NCBI RefSeq assembly: GCF_000006405.1
Contig: NW_003215828.1
Span: 38,447-102,446, forward strand
Direction of reading: 5' to 3'
DNA from: Perkinsus marinus ATCC 50983
Taxonomy: Eukaryota > Perkinsozoa > Perkinsida > Perkinsidae
DNA length: 64,000 nucleotides
Shown: piece after piece, positions 1-12,267 of the stretch
Layout: each line of letters starts with the position of its first letter
Numbering within the stretch: position 1 is the first letter of the stretch
Program-made: the position numbers and the translations under genes
Notes under the pieces: model-generated
Database searches by the model: none
What the model was told of the DNA's origin: nothing
What the model saw: only the letters and a program-made list of their open reading frames with translations

Positions 1-911
1 GTTTCAGGGTCCTACCACCACAAACCCGAGACGGCAAGCAGACAAAGGAACTTGAAACGGTGTTCGTACCGGTCTCTATAGGGCAGGGTCGGGAGGATAT
101 GAAAGCAACCGATAAGACCATCAGGAAACGCGTAGCCCTTCGCCTCTATTGTTCTAGGGAGGTCGTTCGAAAGCAGGTCCCCGTTGATGTTGTCTTTTAA
201 CGAATGTGATGGTGAAGGCCAAGGACAACGCTCAGCTCAAGATCGCCCTGTTATGTCTAGACCGATCGATCGATCGAGATTTCCCTGGGTGGGGAATCCC
301 CACTGGGGATCGTAGATTCTGCTCCCAGTATAAGCTCTACCACACGTCTTGCAACCCGACGCTAACCCCACACTGGTGAACGCAAAACCCTTTTCTGAGA
401 AGGCTGGGTCACCTTCGAGGACGAGGCCGCCTCTTGAGCAAAAGTAGTAAATTATGATATTGCCCACCAGGGCGGCGACTTATTAATGCATGACTGAAAG
501 ACTGTGATGTTTCGATAGCCTGAAGATGTCTCTTGCGTTATACACAACCGCGAAAACAACGCAATCAACAAGCAAATCGTTACGAGTAGGGAGAACAACA
601 TGGTTGGCGTCTCTTCCCAACGTTGTAGGGCAGTCTTGATTCCACCATCGGGCCCTTGCCTCAGCTGGCCCTATGTAGCTCAGATTTCGGCGCTCAATTT
701 GAGCTAAGCGCGGTATGCGACCTCGCTAACATTGTTCTACATGAGAGTCTGAAATATCTTCTTCGCCATCAGAGTTACGTACCAAAGGTGGAATAGCGTT
801 GACTCTCATCTTCGGTGAGGAGGACTCGGGCGAAGAGAGTGCCGCATCATAGGCTGCATCCCCCCACAGACGAGGCTGCATACACCTTCCAACGCCACAC
901 GTTCGTCTCCC
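1..911. other. Unassigned stretch
   Basis: No supported gene. Short open frames exist on both strands (for example 237-467 minus) but none shows a recognisable motif or a phase-consistent exon chain. It could hold exons of a gene extending left of the window. Confidence 0.3.
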
Positions 912-1383
912 TCATGTTTGTTTATGTGCCCTCATCGCTCGCTGATACAGGAGGTATGACGCCCCTGTGATAAGACTCAGAACCAAGGGTGTCTTGTAGA
1001 AGGGAGCCGATGTCGCTATGGCTTTAACTCCTGTCGTTACATTATACTTCTGCCCGCCTTCAACGGTCGGGACCCATGCCGTTAACGATCGAAAGTCGTC
1101 ATGAGTTACCGCCATGTTACAGCCCTTCTTATTGATGTGGCGAGATGGTCTCGAAGCATGACGACGCAGTGGTGACGAGATGGGCGATAGAACCCCCGGG
1201 TATGTTACCAGTCTCAGACCTCTCCTCTGGCTGAGACACTTCATGTGTACGGTTGAGGGCATCCAGAAATTTAACAGCTGAAGTGGAGTGAACAGGAGCC
1301 CAGGAACGCGGCAATCTGATGTTGGCAAAAGATGGTATAGGCAGAGTACGAATAAGAAGGCTATAAAGCCTGGCAATCATCAA
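912..1383 (-). CDS. Small hypothetical protein with hydrophobic C-terminus, possibly mitochondrial
   Basis: Not recognised. Two frames can be joined by a GT-AG intron. The first exon starts at ATG 1,383 and gives a basic, Ser/Arg-rich N-terminus with short hydrophobic runs, resembling an organelle presequence. A donor follows the residues RTHE. The second exon resumes after AATAAG near 1,125 and carries a hydrophobic segment (LVLSLITGASYLLY) close to the C-terminus, ending MRAHKQT. The product would be about 117 residues with one C-terminal membrane segment. Small mitochondrial inner-membrane proteins have this layout, but no family is assigned. The intron and the start are both inferred. Confidence 0.35.
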
Positions 1384-1516
1384 GGAGGGTTCAATGAGCT
1401 GCGCTCCTGGCTCTTCTCTCGCTTTCTGTGGAAGGCCGAGATGGAGTTCGGGAGGACTATAGCTTCTTCTATGCGGGGAACTAAGGGAAGGACACTGCTA
1501 TGCATCCAAGCGCACG

Positions 1517-3109
1517 TCACCACTCACCTGACCCTGTCGGCTCCTCCTCGTCTCCTTCCCGTGTAGTCGAAATGTACCGAGATACGGCTGATGTGATCTG
1601 CGTCACGCCCGTTGCGTCGGTTCCTGCCTTAAACGTTAGCCTGCCACTTTCCTCGAATGACTTCCTCGTCGTCGTTGCAGGCGCGTCGGTCCACAGCCCA
1701 GAGACCCACGTGGTGACCATTTTCGTGTATTTGTCCACAGTCTGCTCGTTTGCCCCTTCCGACTGGCTTCCTTTTATAGGAGCCTCAGGAGGAGGGGACC
1801 TCGCTGCGACCAACCGCGGACTATGGCCTCCCCCGGATGAAGAGCGTCGCCGTCCCGAAGCATCAGAGACGATTGGGCTATCACTCTTCTCTCGAGGGAT
1901 GCCCACCTCGTCGAGTTCTCCTTCCTGCATAGGAAGCCAATGAGAACGTTCCGTCTCAGAACTAGTGAGAGGCTCGCTCGTCGGTATTAATTCTGCAGTT
2001 GTTGCACGTTGACAGGGGTCTATCCTATCATACGACGAGCTCCCTCCCTCCGCTCGAGGGAGGGTAACGCTCAGCTCTCCCTCCTGCCTGTGCGGAGGAA
2101 GTGGCGCGCGCCCACTCACCATGCCCAGCAGTATCTCGTCATTGTTTGCAATATCAACTGAGTTCTCTGGGGTTTGCCGTTCGCCAGTCAAGTCGGACTC
2201 TTCGAAAGGTACCCGCTGCATCGCTCTGCTGACGCTGTAGTGTAGAGTGATATGCCCCGACTCGCCTTCTTGAGTGAGGGCAGCCGACCCTCCACGCGGC
2301 GTCTGACTCGTGTTTCCCTCCACGATGGGTTCGACTGACGCATCGCTCGTCTGAGTGCCACTATCGAATGACTCCCCACCATGGATGGGGTGTATGCCTC
2401 TATCTACGACGGGAGCGAACGCAGCAACACCCACGCTGCGGGTTGGCAGTATCGAGGAGACCCCTACGCTACGACAAGGCTTCTTCGTCTGACTGAATCG
2501 ACGATGACACCGTCGACATGGGAGGTCTGCCTGGGACCCTGCCGAGAGGCTCTGCCTAGCAGATCTAACAGTGTTGGTTCCACGAGTTACTCGAGGAAGA
2601 GCCTCCCGAGGTGTATTCTCAGCAATAGCAGATGGACGATGCTGAACATCCCCTTCAAAGCGGTTCTCAAGGCTATCAGTCGAGTCACTGCCACTACAGC
2701 TTACAATGACCTTGGGTTCGAATGTTTCTCTCTCACCAACCTCATGAATATCAGTCTGGACTCCACGAGCCATCGTGGCACTGGGCTTGCTGCTGCATTC
2801 ATTAGCTTTACGATGCTGGCATATTATGACCGCCTCATCTACGATACACTTGAGTACACAGGGAAAGATTTCCCACTGGGCCTGAGAGACACCCGACGCT
2901 GCTCGAGCCAGTCCACGGAGCCGCCCTACCGCAGTCTTCTTGTCGAGAACTTGAATATGGTTCAGTTGGTGCCATGCCAGGCGCTCGACCACCTCCATGA
3001 GACGCAGCATGAGAGAGCACAGGGGCGGCGCCCTTCGGCCCAATGCCCGCGGTATGTATCGAGCCAGGGCACTCCAGTCTCGTGGGTCGTCGCTACGAAT
3101 TTCCGGCAT
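1517..3109 (-). CDS. Hypothetical 530-residue protein, helical N-terminus and long disordered tail
   Basis: A single uninterrupted frame of 530 codons, unusual in this intron-rich window, ends 250 bases downstream of the USP7-like gene on the same strand. Residues 1 to about 105 look globular and helical (rich in Leu, Arg, Trp, Cys). The remainder is Ser/Thr/Glu/Gly-rich and probably disordered. The disordered part contains GVQTD near residue 115, RSVGV twice near 215-230, and SGTQTSDAS near 255. These resemble the TQT-type motifs by which partners bind the LC8 dynein light chain. The motifs are visible; LC8 binding is inference. No enzyme or domain family was recognised. The start was chosen because it is the first ATG of the frame and lies downstream of an AT-rich stretch. 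Confidence 0.6.
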   Translation of the reverse strand: MPEIRSDDPRDWSALARYIPRALGRRAPPLCSLMLRLMEVVERLAWHQLNHIQVLDKKTAVGRLRGLARAASGVSQAQWEIFPCVLKCIVDEAVIICQHRKANECSSKPSATMARGVQTDIHEVGERETFEPKVIVSCSGSDSTDSLENRFEGDVQHRPSAIAENTPREALPRVTRGTNTVRSARQSLSAGSQADLPCRRCHRRFSQTKKPCRSVGVSSILPTRSVGVAAFAPVVDRGIHPIHGGESFDSGTQTSDASVEPIVEGNTSQTPRGGSAALTQEGESGHITLHYSVSRAMQRVPFEESDLTGERQTPENSVDIANNDEILLGMVSGRAPLPPHRQEGELSVTLPRAEGGSSSYDRIDPCQRATTAELIPTSEPLTSSETERSHWLPMQEGELDEVGIPREKSDSPIVSDASGRRRSSSGGGHSPRLVAARSPPPEAPIKGSQSEGANEQTVDKYTKMVTTWVSGLWTDAPATTTRKSFEESGRLTFKAGTDATGVTQITSAVSRYISTTREGDEEEPTGSGEW

Positions 3110-3362
3110 AGAAGGCTAAATCGGACCGAGAATATATCCGATTGACAACGCAGTAGAGATGCTCTTTTGTTATTAATCGAAAACAAATACGTTTCAATTG
3201 TCCACAGTCGGTGAAACCTTATAGGAGGAAAAGAGACCCACGCCGGGACCGCGAATGATAGACAGAAAACGACGATCCTTGCCGGGGTAATTATCTTCCC
3301 TCTGGCCCTAGGTGCGGATCCTGAAGAGACCAGCAGCCACTTGAGGGAGCTGAAGCGGCTCC

Positions 3363-6300
3363 TCAATGGGCCAACCTACACAGAGCGTCCGGCTCTTCAC
3401 TGAATGGTGTGAAATCATCGTTAAGGTCATCACCGAAGACCCAGTAGTTGGTGGCTCTCATAGTCGGCGAGTCGGGATCAGAGATTGGGCAAGCATTCGG
3501 GTTGAAGCCGTATCTACAGCAGAATTGGGGGAGGGGCAGTAGAGGGCAGCACTTGGACTTACACTGAACAATCAGTCATCTGGCCTATAGTCGCTTGCCA
3601 TGCCGCATGGGAGGCGACGATCCACCTCCTCACGCGCTGGGCTTCCTTATTCGAGCCTAGTTGAAGGAACCACTGCAGGGCAGTGACACTCGAGCGGCCG
3701 CCGCCACCAGAGCCACTGGTCACTGGTGTTACATATATCTGAGAAAAGAAGTAGAGACAAAATCATCGATCTGCTGAGTCGGTCTTTACCTCGGAGACTC
3801 GACCATCAGTTAGATTGACCAGCGTTTGCCTCTGCCATTCACAGTCGCCATCAAGGGGACATCTCACCATAACACAGGCGCTTTCTCCAACAGTGTCCTG
3901 AAGGAATGGACCATCGGGGAGGGCCAACACGCAGTAGACCAGGGAGACTTACCTCATCACCCGAGACGAAAAGTTTATCGGCCGGCAGAGCGAAGCGTCG
4001 TATTTCGGGCATCAAATTTTTCACTCGAATTTGGAACATCGTAGTTGTCGAGGCAGCCGAAGAGGAGTCAGGTGGAACACCAATGTTGGCCTCGTTAAAG
4101 GACATACCATAGCCGTCAGCCATCGAGCGCCCATTGATCCCCATAGACCCGAAGGCAGGGAAGGGAGCTGCCGACGGGAAAGCATTGTTCATGAAGGGGT
4201 GGACATTGCGAAAACCCGGCTGCTGCTGCTGACCAAAGAGAGGTCCTCTCCAGGGATCTTCCCTTATCGAGGGTGGACCCCATAGAGGCTCCGGTATAGT
4301 AGAAGCAGGGCCACGGAGCCAGGCCGATGCATCCGGATTTGGGAAGGGGGCGAAAGAGGAGCACTCAGCGTTGGGAATGGGTTCCCAAACGCTGCGGGAC
4401 GGTGACGTATCGGACGTCATGTCAGCGGACGTTGCCGACGTCGGGCGAATCACTGCTGGAGCCGATGCAGGACCATGATGATGATGCGCCTTAACCGCTG
4501 GAGTTGCAGGGAGAGGCAGCCCGGCCAGTTTCGGGCGCGCAGGCGTGTCGTCGGCCTGTCCGCATGGAGTAGTCTCCCCAACAGGTGGTTCCTGTGGTGG
4601 CGGCGGAGGCGGTGGAGGAGGTGGAGGAGGAGGAGGAGGCGGAGGCGGTGACACTGGAGGAGGAGATGTCGCCGGACTCTTCGCTTTAGGCGTTGCCGGC
4701 GACCGCGATAACGGTATCAAGTTATCCACCTTGGTCGTCTTCTCGGGCTTGCTCTGATCTTTCCTTCTCCCCGGTGAATCATCAGCTACCCTACGGGCAG
4801 GCGGTGAAGGGGACTTGGTCTCAATAGGTGGTGGGATCTTCTTAGAGCGCCGCCCTGGGGTAGGGACAACGGGAGTGGCCACCTGCGGTGTCGGCTTAGG
4901 TGGCTCTTCCTTTGACACCTTCTGTTGTGAGGCCGCCGCCGTCGCCTCATTTTTCTTCTTCTGTTGTTGCTGTTGCTGTTGTTGCTGTTGCTGCTGCTCT
5001 GCCTCTCTCGCCTTCTGCTCGGCCACTAACTGCTGATGGCGCTTCTTCTTACTCTGTACCGAACACCACATCATGTCAGCCGATCGCTGCACTGCCTCTG
5101 TTGGGTTGATGGCCGCTGCCGGTGGTTCTACCACGGGAGGCGGCTGGAGCGACGAGGCCGCTCTCTCCGTCGCAGAATGCTTATACTTACCGCTATGCAC
5201 GATAAGCTTAAGATCGCCATCTTCCTCACCGCTCTCGTCTAAGTCGCTCCCCGTCACAGATGAGGCCTCGGCCTTCCCACTGGTGCCCATGGAGGAATCA
5301 TCATTATCATCCGTCACTTCAGTGGCCGTCGGCGCACTAGGAGCCTTCTTCTTCTTCCTGGTCTGCTGCTTCCGAGCCTGCGGCTGCTGCACCGTCTGGT
5401 GTTTACCTCCCGCATTGGCCGTATTCGCCAACTCCAATGCCCGCTTACGATCCCTCTCTGATATACGGGTCTCGAGGACCAACAACCACTGAGCATAGAT
5501 CGACTTGGCCCTGCTCACAGTATTCTGCTGCCATGCCTTGGTGTCAGGCTCGGAGGAGGCACAATAGACGGCCATCCACTTGTTCAACTCGTCGACCGAC
5601 CCCCATGCCTGGATACAAGCGTGCCACCATAACTGGTCCTTGGGTATACTGGCGGTAGTAACCTCGTTGTTATGGGAAGATGAACTATTCTTCTTCTTGG
5701 AACCCTTCCTCCTACCGCCCTTCCTAGACGCACCAGAAAGGCTACCAGTCCAAGCCTGTTCGATCTGTGATGGTAGTGGGGGCGCGTTGGAGACACTACT
5801 CGAGGCCGCCATAACTTGCGGCGTCGGCAACACAGTGGCGAACTTCTGCTTCAGCACGTTCATCGAGAGCCTAGCATCCTTCTTGATAAGGCCGCTGATG
5901 ACGTGTCTGGGCGTGCAGATGAGCTTGCCTGAGCACCCCGAGGTGTATACGCAGTCCTCACTGTGACGGTCCCGGACGAGGTTTTGGATGCACATGTCGT
6001 GAAAGGCGCGCTCGGGGTGACAGCCCTCGCTGCAGCGAACCCTAGCAGGATGCAGAGCCGTGCCAAGCGGCATGTCACACTTGAAGCATCTAGGGCCTTG
6101 GACCACCCTACGGACGTGTTCTTGGATAGTCTCCACTGATGCCGAATCGATGAGCTGCTCTGGGGTCAGCTGTCTGCCTATGGTTCCAGTGAGAACACTA
6201 CTGCCGGTAGTGTGAGTAACATGCCAGCCAGAGTCGATAACCTTCCCCTTCACCGCGGAAGACTCTGCGTCAACCTGAGGAGAAGAAACAGATGCCACTC

Positions 6301-9300
6301 CTTCCCAACAGCCCGCCAATGATCCAACCTTGTCTGCATTAGATGATGCTGCTGCTTCCACTACTGGGGGCTTTTCTCCCACACTCTGCTTCCTCGGCGC
6401 CTTAGCCTAGCAAATTCAACTACACCAGGTAGAATCATCATCGACATACCTGAGGCCTAGCCGGAGCCATCTGACGCTGGTGCTCGTTGCACAGACCCTC
6501 CATAGCATCATCCAACTTAGCCGCTGCCTCGGCAATGTACCTCTCCGCTACTCTCAGCTCCCCAGGAGTAGCAGCACCAAGGGTGGCCGCCAACTGAGAG
6601 TCCACTGTAGCACGATGACCGACTACACACGTTTCTCCTCACCTGCGTCGCCGAGAGCGTGCCGCCCGGTGTAGTAGCGGCTAGGAGTGAACTAGTCCTT
6701 GGGACCAATATCTGAGGTTCACCTATGGACCTATCTTCTTGTTGAACGGAAGTCACCTTTCTCTTCACAGCAGTCACAGCGGGGAGGGCGTCAGGCAAGG
6801 CAGCATCAGGTGGGGGAGCGGGAGTCTCTGCATGAACACTGTCTTGCTGGATAGTGCCTGCCAGCACTCAATGTCAGCCGAGGCAGAGCAAGTCCCATCT
6901 ACCTGGCGACATGAAGATGAGGATATCCCCATCGATGATCTTCTCCTCCTTCACTGTGCGATCCACATCTCGCTTCACAGCCTCACGTACATTCACTTCC
7001 TCCCACACCTGGCATAACACTAGTAGAGGGGACGCCCGAGCCCTTGATGTACCCTCCTACCTCTACAGCATCAGGGTCATCCTCAGCTGTTGCTGCTGTT
7101 GCCTCGGCTATTGTAGCTCCATCTGGAGTGTGACTGCTTATCTTAGCCCTTACCGCGGGAAAGTAATCCCGAAGCCGACAGCGCGTATCCAGCGTCATCA
7201 ACCCTATCGATATCAGCCGCAGCGTCTGAGAAGAACACACTCAGCCTTAGTCCCACTCCATAACTGCTCACCTTCGGGTGTACAAATTTCACCCAAACTG
7301 TCGCTTCTTCTGTCACATGGGTGGACTTTGCTGTCCCTGCGGCTGCTTCGACAACTGCTGCTTTGGAGACGTCGGGCGGTTCATCATGCAAAGTACCTTC
7401 AAGTGAGATGCCTCTCGTGTGAAGGCATGGCCCAGCACATACCACAACATGGCCTATTATGTTAGAGTTGGCCTGCTGCCCCAGCCTCTCGCGTCTGGTC
7501 GACAACTGCTTTTGCTGTACCGGTGCTGCCGCCACCTGGGGCTGCTGCTGTGGCGGCTTCTTAGCTGCCGCCCCCTGATGATGATGCTGTTGCTGCTGTT
7601 GTTGTCGACTTGCCAATGCCGCTTGATGTGCCGCTGCCTGCACTGTCGAAGGCATATACCACGCGATCTGCAAGAAGTCAGTGTATGACTCTTCATAGTA
7701 GGTCTCCATACAGCCCTACCATCCTGGACGGGGTCATCAGCTCAAACCTCTCCTGATGCGTATCAGAATAATACCGCAAGGCAAAGAGCCTCTGCATATG
7801 CTTTGGAATTTTGAAGTGCTCTTCCACCTGCTACAACTCATGAGAGCCCCCCCCCTAGTGTGGCGTCTGCTACCGCTTTCATCAATCTCTCCACAGGGAT
7901 GTCCTTCCTCACCAAGAACTTCCTCCCCTTATGCGGGAACATACCGTTAAGGTAGTAACCATCGACCTGATCTCCTTTCCTAAACCGACTACTACCCAAG
8001 CTCCTCCTACATTCGTCAGCTGGCCCTCGGTGACTAGAGTAACCTCGATCTGTGGGGACGCGGATGCTGCAGCTGCTAAGGCAACAGCTTCCACTGAAAA
8101 TGCATCGATCAGCTGTCAAGTACGGCTTGGAGGAACTCTCACTATCCTGATTGGACTGTCCGTTTTGGTCAGCTCTACCCTGTGCTAAGGCGAGCTGATC
8201 GTAGATGAGCGGCGAGTGAGCCGCAGGGTGCAGTGCATGATCCCGTGCCACTAGCTGGTGACACTGCAGATGGATAGGCTGAAGCGGCATACGATCGAAT
8301 AATACGATGCCAACTCGCCAAGTGATGGTACCTTGTGGGGACCATTCCTCGCAGGAAGACCCGCTGTCACCTCAGCGTACAGGCTAGGACGAATGTGCCT
8401 GAGGCCGCACATATAAAACATACTCCGACGAGAGAAGCTGCCAACCTAAAGTCCACCCCGCGCTCATAAAGGCGGTCCTCCTGATCCTCTCGGACGTAGC
8501 ACAGCCCTACACATGCCCACTCCGGTGAGAAGACCCACTCCGTGCAGTGGAAGCCGTCTTGGAGGACCTGAAGGACCTAGCTCTCTCAGAATGCCCTTCC
8601 TTGATCTACGAGCCCCCCCTATGGACGAGATAGTACCTCCCTGTAGCCATCATCGATCCGACACCACCGTCCCCTCCGACTCTGCCTGACTAGGACGTAG
8701 TAATGCCCAACAGCCAGGTCCTCAGAATCCGTGGCTCCACATACGTTCGTGGAGAAGGTAACAGAGTGGAGGCGATAGCGGAACTCAGAGGTCGCGGCAC
8801 GGCTCCCATCCTGATGCACGAACCACTCCGTCAATAGTATTCACCAACGCCGCCTTACAATGTGCCTTGAGGACAAGGCGACATCTGGGCTGTCATCTCC
8901 CCCCGAGCTCCCAGTGCTATCCCGATCACATACATCATCGTTCTCGCTGCTGCCCCTGACAGGAGGACATGAACATCCCGACCCCCCTTCCAGTACGTTG
9001 CCTACCCCTTCCCATCCTCCCCACCAGGCGATGTTAAGAGTGAGCCCTGAAATACCAATACCCGACGACCCGGCGGTGATCTTTCCCCCAGCATACCGTT
9101 CGGCCCAGCTGCTGGTATCGCTGGTTGGCAGCTTCCACTACTACCGGGTCCATATAGGGCGTGAAATCGAGCTGTTCCGAAATGTCCAACCTGAAAGATT
9201 CAGTCTAGTAGACTCCTACGCTGCCATGAGTAGTTCACCTCTCCTTGATCTTATTGATGAACTGCAGATGAAGTATAGGAGGGATGTTGATGAACTGACA

Positions 9301-12021
9301 GGAGCGCTTACTCCCACTTGCATCCTCTAAAGACAATTGACAATGACCCCAACGACTTCTTCTCACGAGATCCCCCACCTTCCCCTCCTCCACCCACAAT
9401 GACCCCATCTGCAGCTGCAGGAGCATGGACCCCACAGCAAGTCCCACCAGCACTAGTATGGCGATGCTCAGCAGTGTTAGTAGGGTTCTGCGTCCAACAA
9501 GACAGGTGCTTCTCGATAGAGCCTAAGGAAGGACAGCACTGCGCATAGAGGACTCAAGCCTATTGTTCTCACTGCTCTTCCCGTTGTTGAAGCGTAAATG
9601 ACTGAACGAATAAGCCTCACTGGTCGTTGGTCCAGACGAGGAAGATGACGTCGCAGAGTCCCGGTCCTGCATAGATTGATCCCGCCGTAAAAGTACCTCC
9701 CCCAACCCTCACCTCGTGATGACCATGGTGATGGCCCCTTCCAGAGGCAGTCGACCTCGCTTCCGAGTCCTAATACCCAGCACTTCTCCCCCCACAACTC
9801 CGTACACAGCCGCCTACCTGGCCAGAAGGAGAGTACACTGCCCATCCTTGAAAGAGGTCGGCCAGGCGCTCCCATGCGGCCTTAGAAATCAAACTGAATA
9901 AAGCAACTGGTGTCGAACATATACCGGCGACATGCCCCACCTAGCGTGCTTCTGAAGCTTATCAAAAAAGCTAGAGTAGATCCTCTCAGGTGACACAGTG
10001 CAGTTGGGCCCATCGAGACCCAAGGCCCGAATAACCCCCGAAGTGTCGATCACCTGGCACGTACATGGTATCGGAAAATCACTCTCAGACGGGGTGTCTG
10101 CCGAGGGCTTCTCCTGAGGCAGAAGAACAACATTTTCGTGGCGCGCGAGAAATGTACCGATCTACCCTAGGCCCGTTGGATCCGTTGCATATACGACAGA
10201 TGCCACTCTCGTCCTGTTGCATCTCCATACGAGCAAACAACAGCTGTAGCTCCCGAATGAGGCACGGCTGCGGCGGAGGCGACTCCTTGGGGTCACCTGT
10301 TCCGATAAGGAGCAGATCCACAACGCCCGACCTTCCCAACATCTACCCACCTCCATCATCCCCCTGGTCCCCATTATCATCAGACTCTCCCTTCCTTTTC
10401 TTCAAGTACTCCACGATTTCCTCCCGAAGTAGCTGCTGTTGGTGCAGCATATAGTCGACACACTGACAAGGCATGAAGACCCCTTACAGGTCCCTCGGGA
10501 TACCTTATTTAGCTTCCGCATAACACTCCTTAGCATAAGTTGATGCTTCTGGAGCTCCCCAAATCTCGGGTGGGAAATCCTCCTCTTCTCGCATGACAGC
10601 AGCTCGTCAACGATCTCCATCAGCTGTTCGATCACAACGCGGGACTGAAGGAACTCCCATAAGCCAACCTCGTACCCGCATCGCTCCGCCCACCTTCCTG
10701 AATCTTCCCAGTAAGTGTCTCTCCATCTCCTCGAACTTCCTAGCGGCCCTCGCACCTGACCCCACAGGGCTACTCCCAATCAACACTGACCCTACTCCCA
10801 CCTCTATCACTGGCCCCCGAGCTCCCGCGCCCTCCAGCGACCGGTGTTGCCGGACGCCTTTGCGACGACAACAGCTCCCTCTCGGCAACCCGAGCATACT
10901 CCGATCTGAACACCATAACTCCTCATCCTACCTCTGCGGTAACCTCTCACTTTCCTGTCACCAACTCCATTATCATTCTCAAATCCCCGCATACTCCCTC
11001 TAGGTCCCCTTCAATAGAGTGTAGTGATTCTACCCTTTCCTCAATGCAAGCGGCCGCCTCAGAGTCCTCACATCCCAGATCCGGTATTCTAACATACACT
11101 CATTTAATAGCACCACTAAGAAGCGTCGTTACCCATTCCTAAAGGTCGCGTCTAGGTCTGGTCCGCTGCTAGGCTTGGTGTCGATACTGTAGATAGCCTA
11201 AACGATATCAGATGGGCTCGGGAGGAGAGGACAGGAGTACCTTGCGGACTGCAGGGATGTAGTAGAGGCTCTGCAGAAGGGAGTTTATATGGTCTGTGGC
11301 CAAGACGTTGGAGAGGAGAGCACCACCGAAGCTGCCAGCACGTGGGACCCAGTCGCACTCCNNNNNNNNNNNNNNNNNNNNNNNNNNNNNNNNNNNNNNN
11401 NNNNNNNNNNNNNNNNNNNNNNNNNNNNNNNNNNNNNNNNNNNNNNNNNNNNNNNNNNNNNTCCCAGTTGAATCTACACACCGCCACTACCACCCTTCGA
11501 GCGTATCTGAGCACTACTCTCTCTATCGCTGGCATCCCCAGCATCAACAGGCCCATTGCCCCCGCTACTCGCAGTAGTGGAGTTCACGTTCTGAGGTGGC
11601 ACGACTTCCACGAATGCCGAGAGGTGATTGTGAGAGGATTTGGATCTGCAATAGGGCCCTGAGAGGTTCACTCCTGCCAATTGTGTTAGTACCCTTGAGG
11701 CCAGACAAGAAGCCTAAAGCTGAACCCTCGGACGTTCTTCACATCACTGCGGACGCATACGCGAGGTCTAGTATCACGCCAGAACCGCTTTATGACGAGT
11801 TCCACCTGTGATGACACGCATGAACAGTCACACATCTAACCAGTTTTGAATCTTCTCATGATGAACCTAGGATATCCCACCTCGTTCTCCTTGAGCGGGG
11901 GGAATCCATTTTGGTCGGCCTGAGGTCCTGCCTGCCCACGAGTACTGCTAGAGGGAACTCTTGTCGTGGAGGTGACGCTGGCACCCGCCGCGTTGGAGGT
12001 TGAAGCAAGAACACCGCTCAT
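3363..12021 (-). CDS. USP7-type ubiquitin hydrolase homologue, apparently catalytically dead, with long C-terminal extension
   Basis: Exons joined in phase give MATH, USP catalytic fold, UBL repeats and a novel tail. The start is ATG 12,021 (MSGVLASTSN). MATH: exon from 11,805 with FSFRLLVWPQG, then a 49-nt intron into HLSAFVEVVPP. The Cys box lies at 11,240-11,340, just after an N gap: SNVLATDHINSLLQSLYYIP aligns with the family NQGATCYMNSLLQ, so the catalytic Cys is Asp and the next Tyr is His. The His box survives (VGHYYVLVR, near 8,700), followed by WCRIDD. UBL repeats of the USP7 type lie at 6.9-8.0 kb, including TLDTRCRLRDYFP and IIDGDILIFM. The remaining exons are 7,225-7,061, 7,008-6,903, 6,857-6,643, 6,593-6,450, 6,406-3,953, 3,897-3,790, 3,738-3,563 and 3,513-3,363. 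USP7 normally removes ubiquitin from regulators; here a scaffold role is inferred. The exons between 8.8 and 11.2 kb are only partly resolved. Confidence 0.8.
3953..6406 (-). other. Low-complexity and Cys-rich tail exon of the USP7-like gene
   Basis: This 2.45-kb exon encodes about 818 residues not found in ordinary USP7. Near its N-terminal end is a Cys/His cluster: CFKCDMPLG, then RCSEGC, FHDMC, DCVYTSGCSG and LIC. The C-x2-C pairs and a His suggest a two-site zinc fold, with a faint resemblance to the Headcase N-terminal domain. There follow Lys-rich segments, a run of about 11 Gln (near 5,000), a run of about 18 Pro (near 4,600-4,650) and a short His run. The exon joins its neighbours on both sides in phase (acceptor before 6,406, donor after 3,953). 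That supports a single fused protein over two genes, though a separate downstream gene cannot be excluded without transcripts. Confidence 0.6.
11362..11461. other. Assembly gap (100 N)
   Basis: Exactly 100 N, a scaffold placeholder of unknown true size. It falls between the MATH and Cys-box exons of the USP7-like gene. Confidence 0.99.
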
Positions 12022-12267
12022 TCAGAGTTCTGCACAGATACGTCACGTGATGGTTCTGATGAGGACGAGTCCAAACGATATGATGCGGAATGCATTTAGC
12101 GCGCGCCCTGAACTCTATTGCATTTCCGCGACGGTGTATGTAGTGTCAATGGCTACCTCAACAGCACTCACTGATCTACAACTGGTCCGACCCTTGGTGG
12201 ATGCTCTGTATAGCAGGTAAGATCGAGTCTGTATCACTGGCATGAGAGGGGTTGAATTTCGTGGCGA

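Noticed and set aside
4545-5100. Plus-strand frames encoding poly-Gly and poly-Cys runs
   Set aside because: They are antisense shadows of the poly-Pro and poly-Gln tracts of the USP7-like gene.
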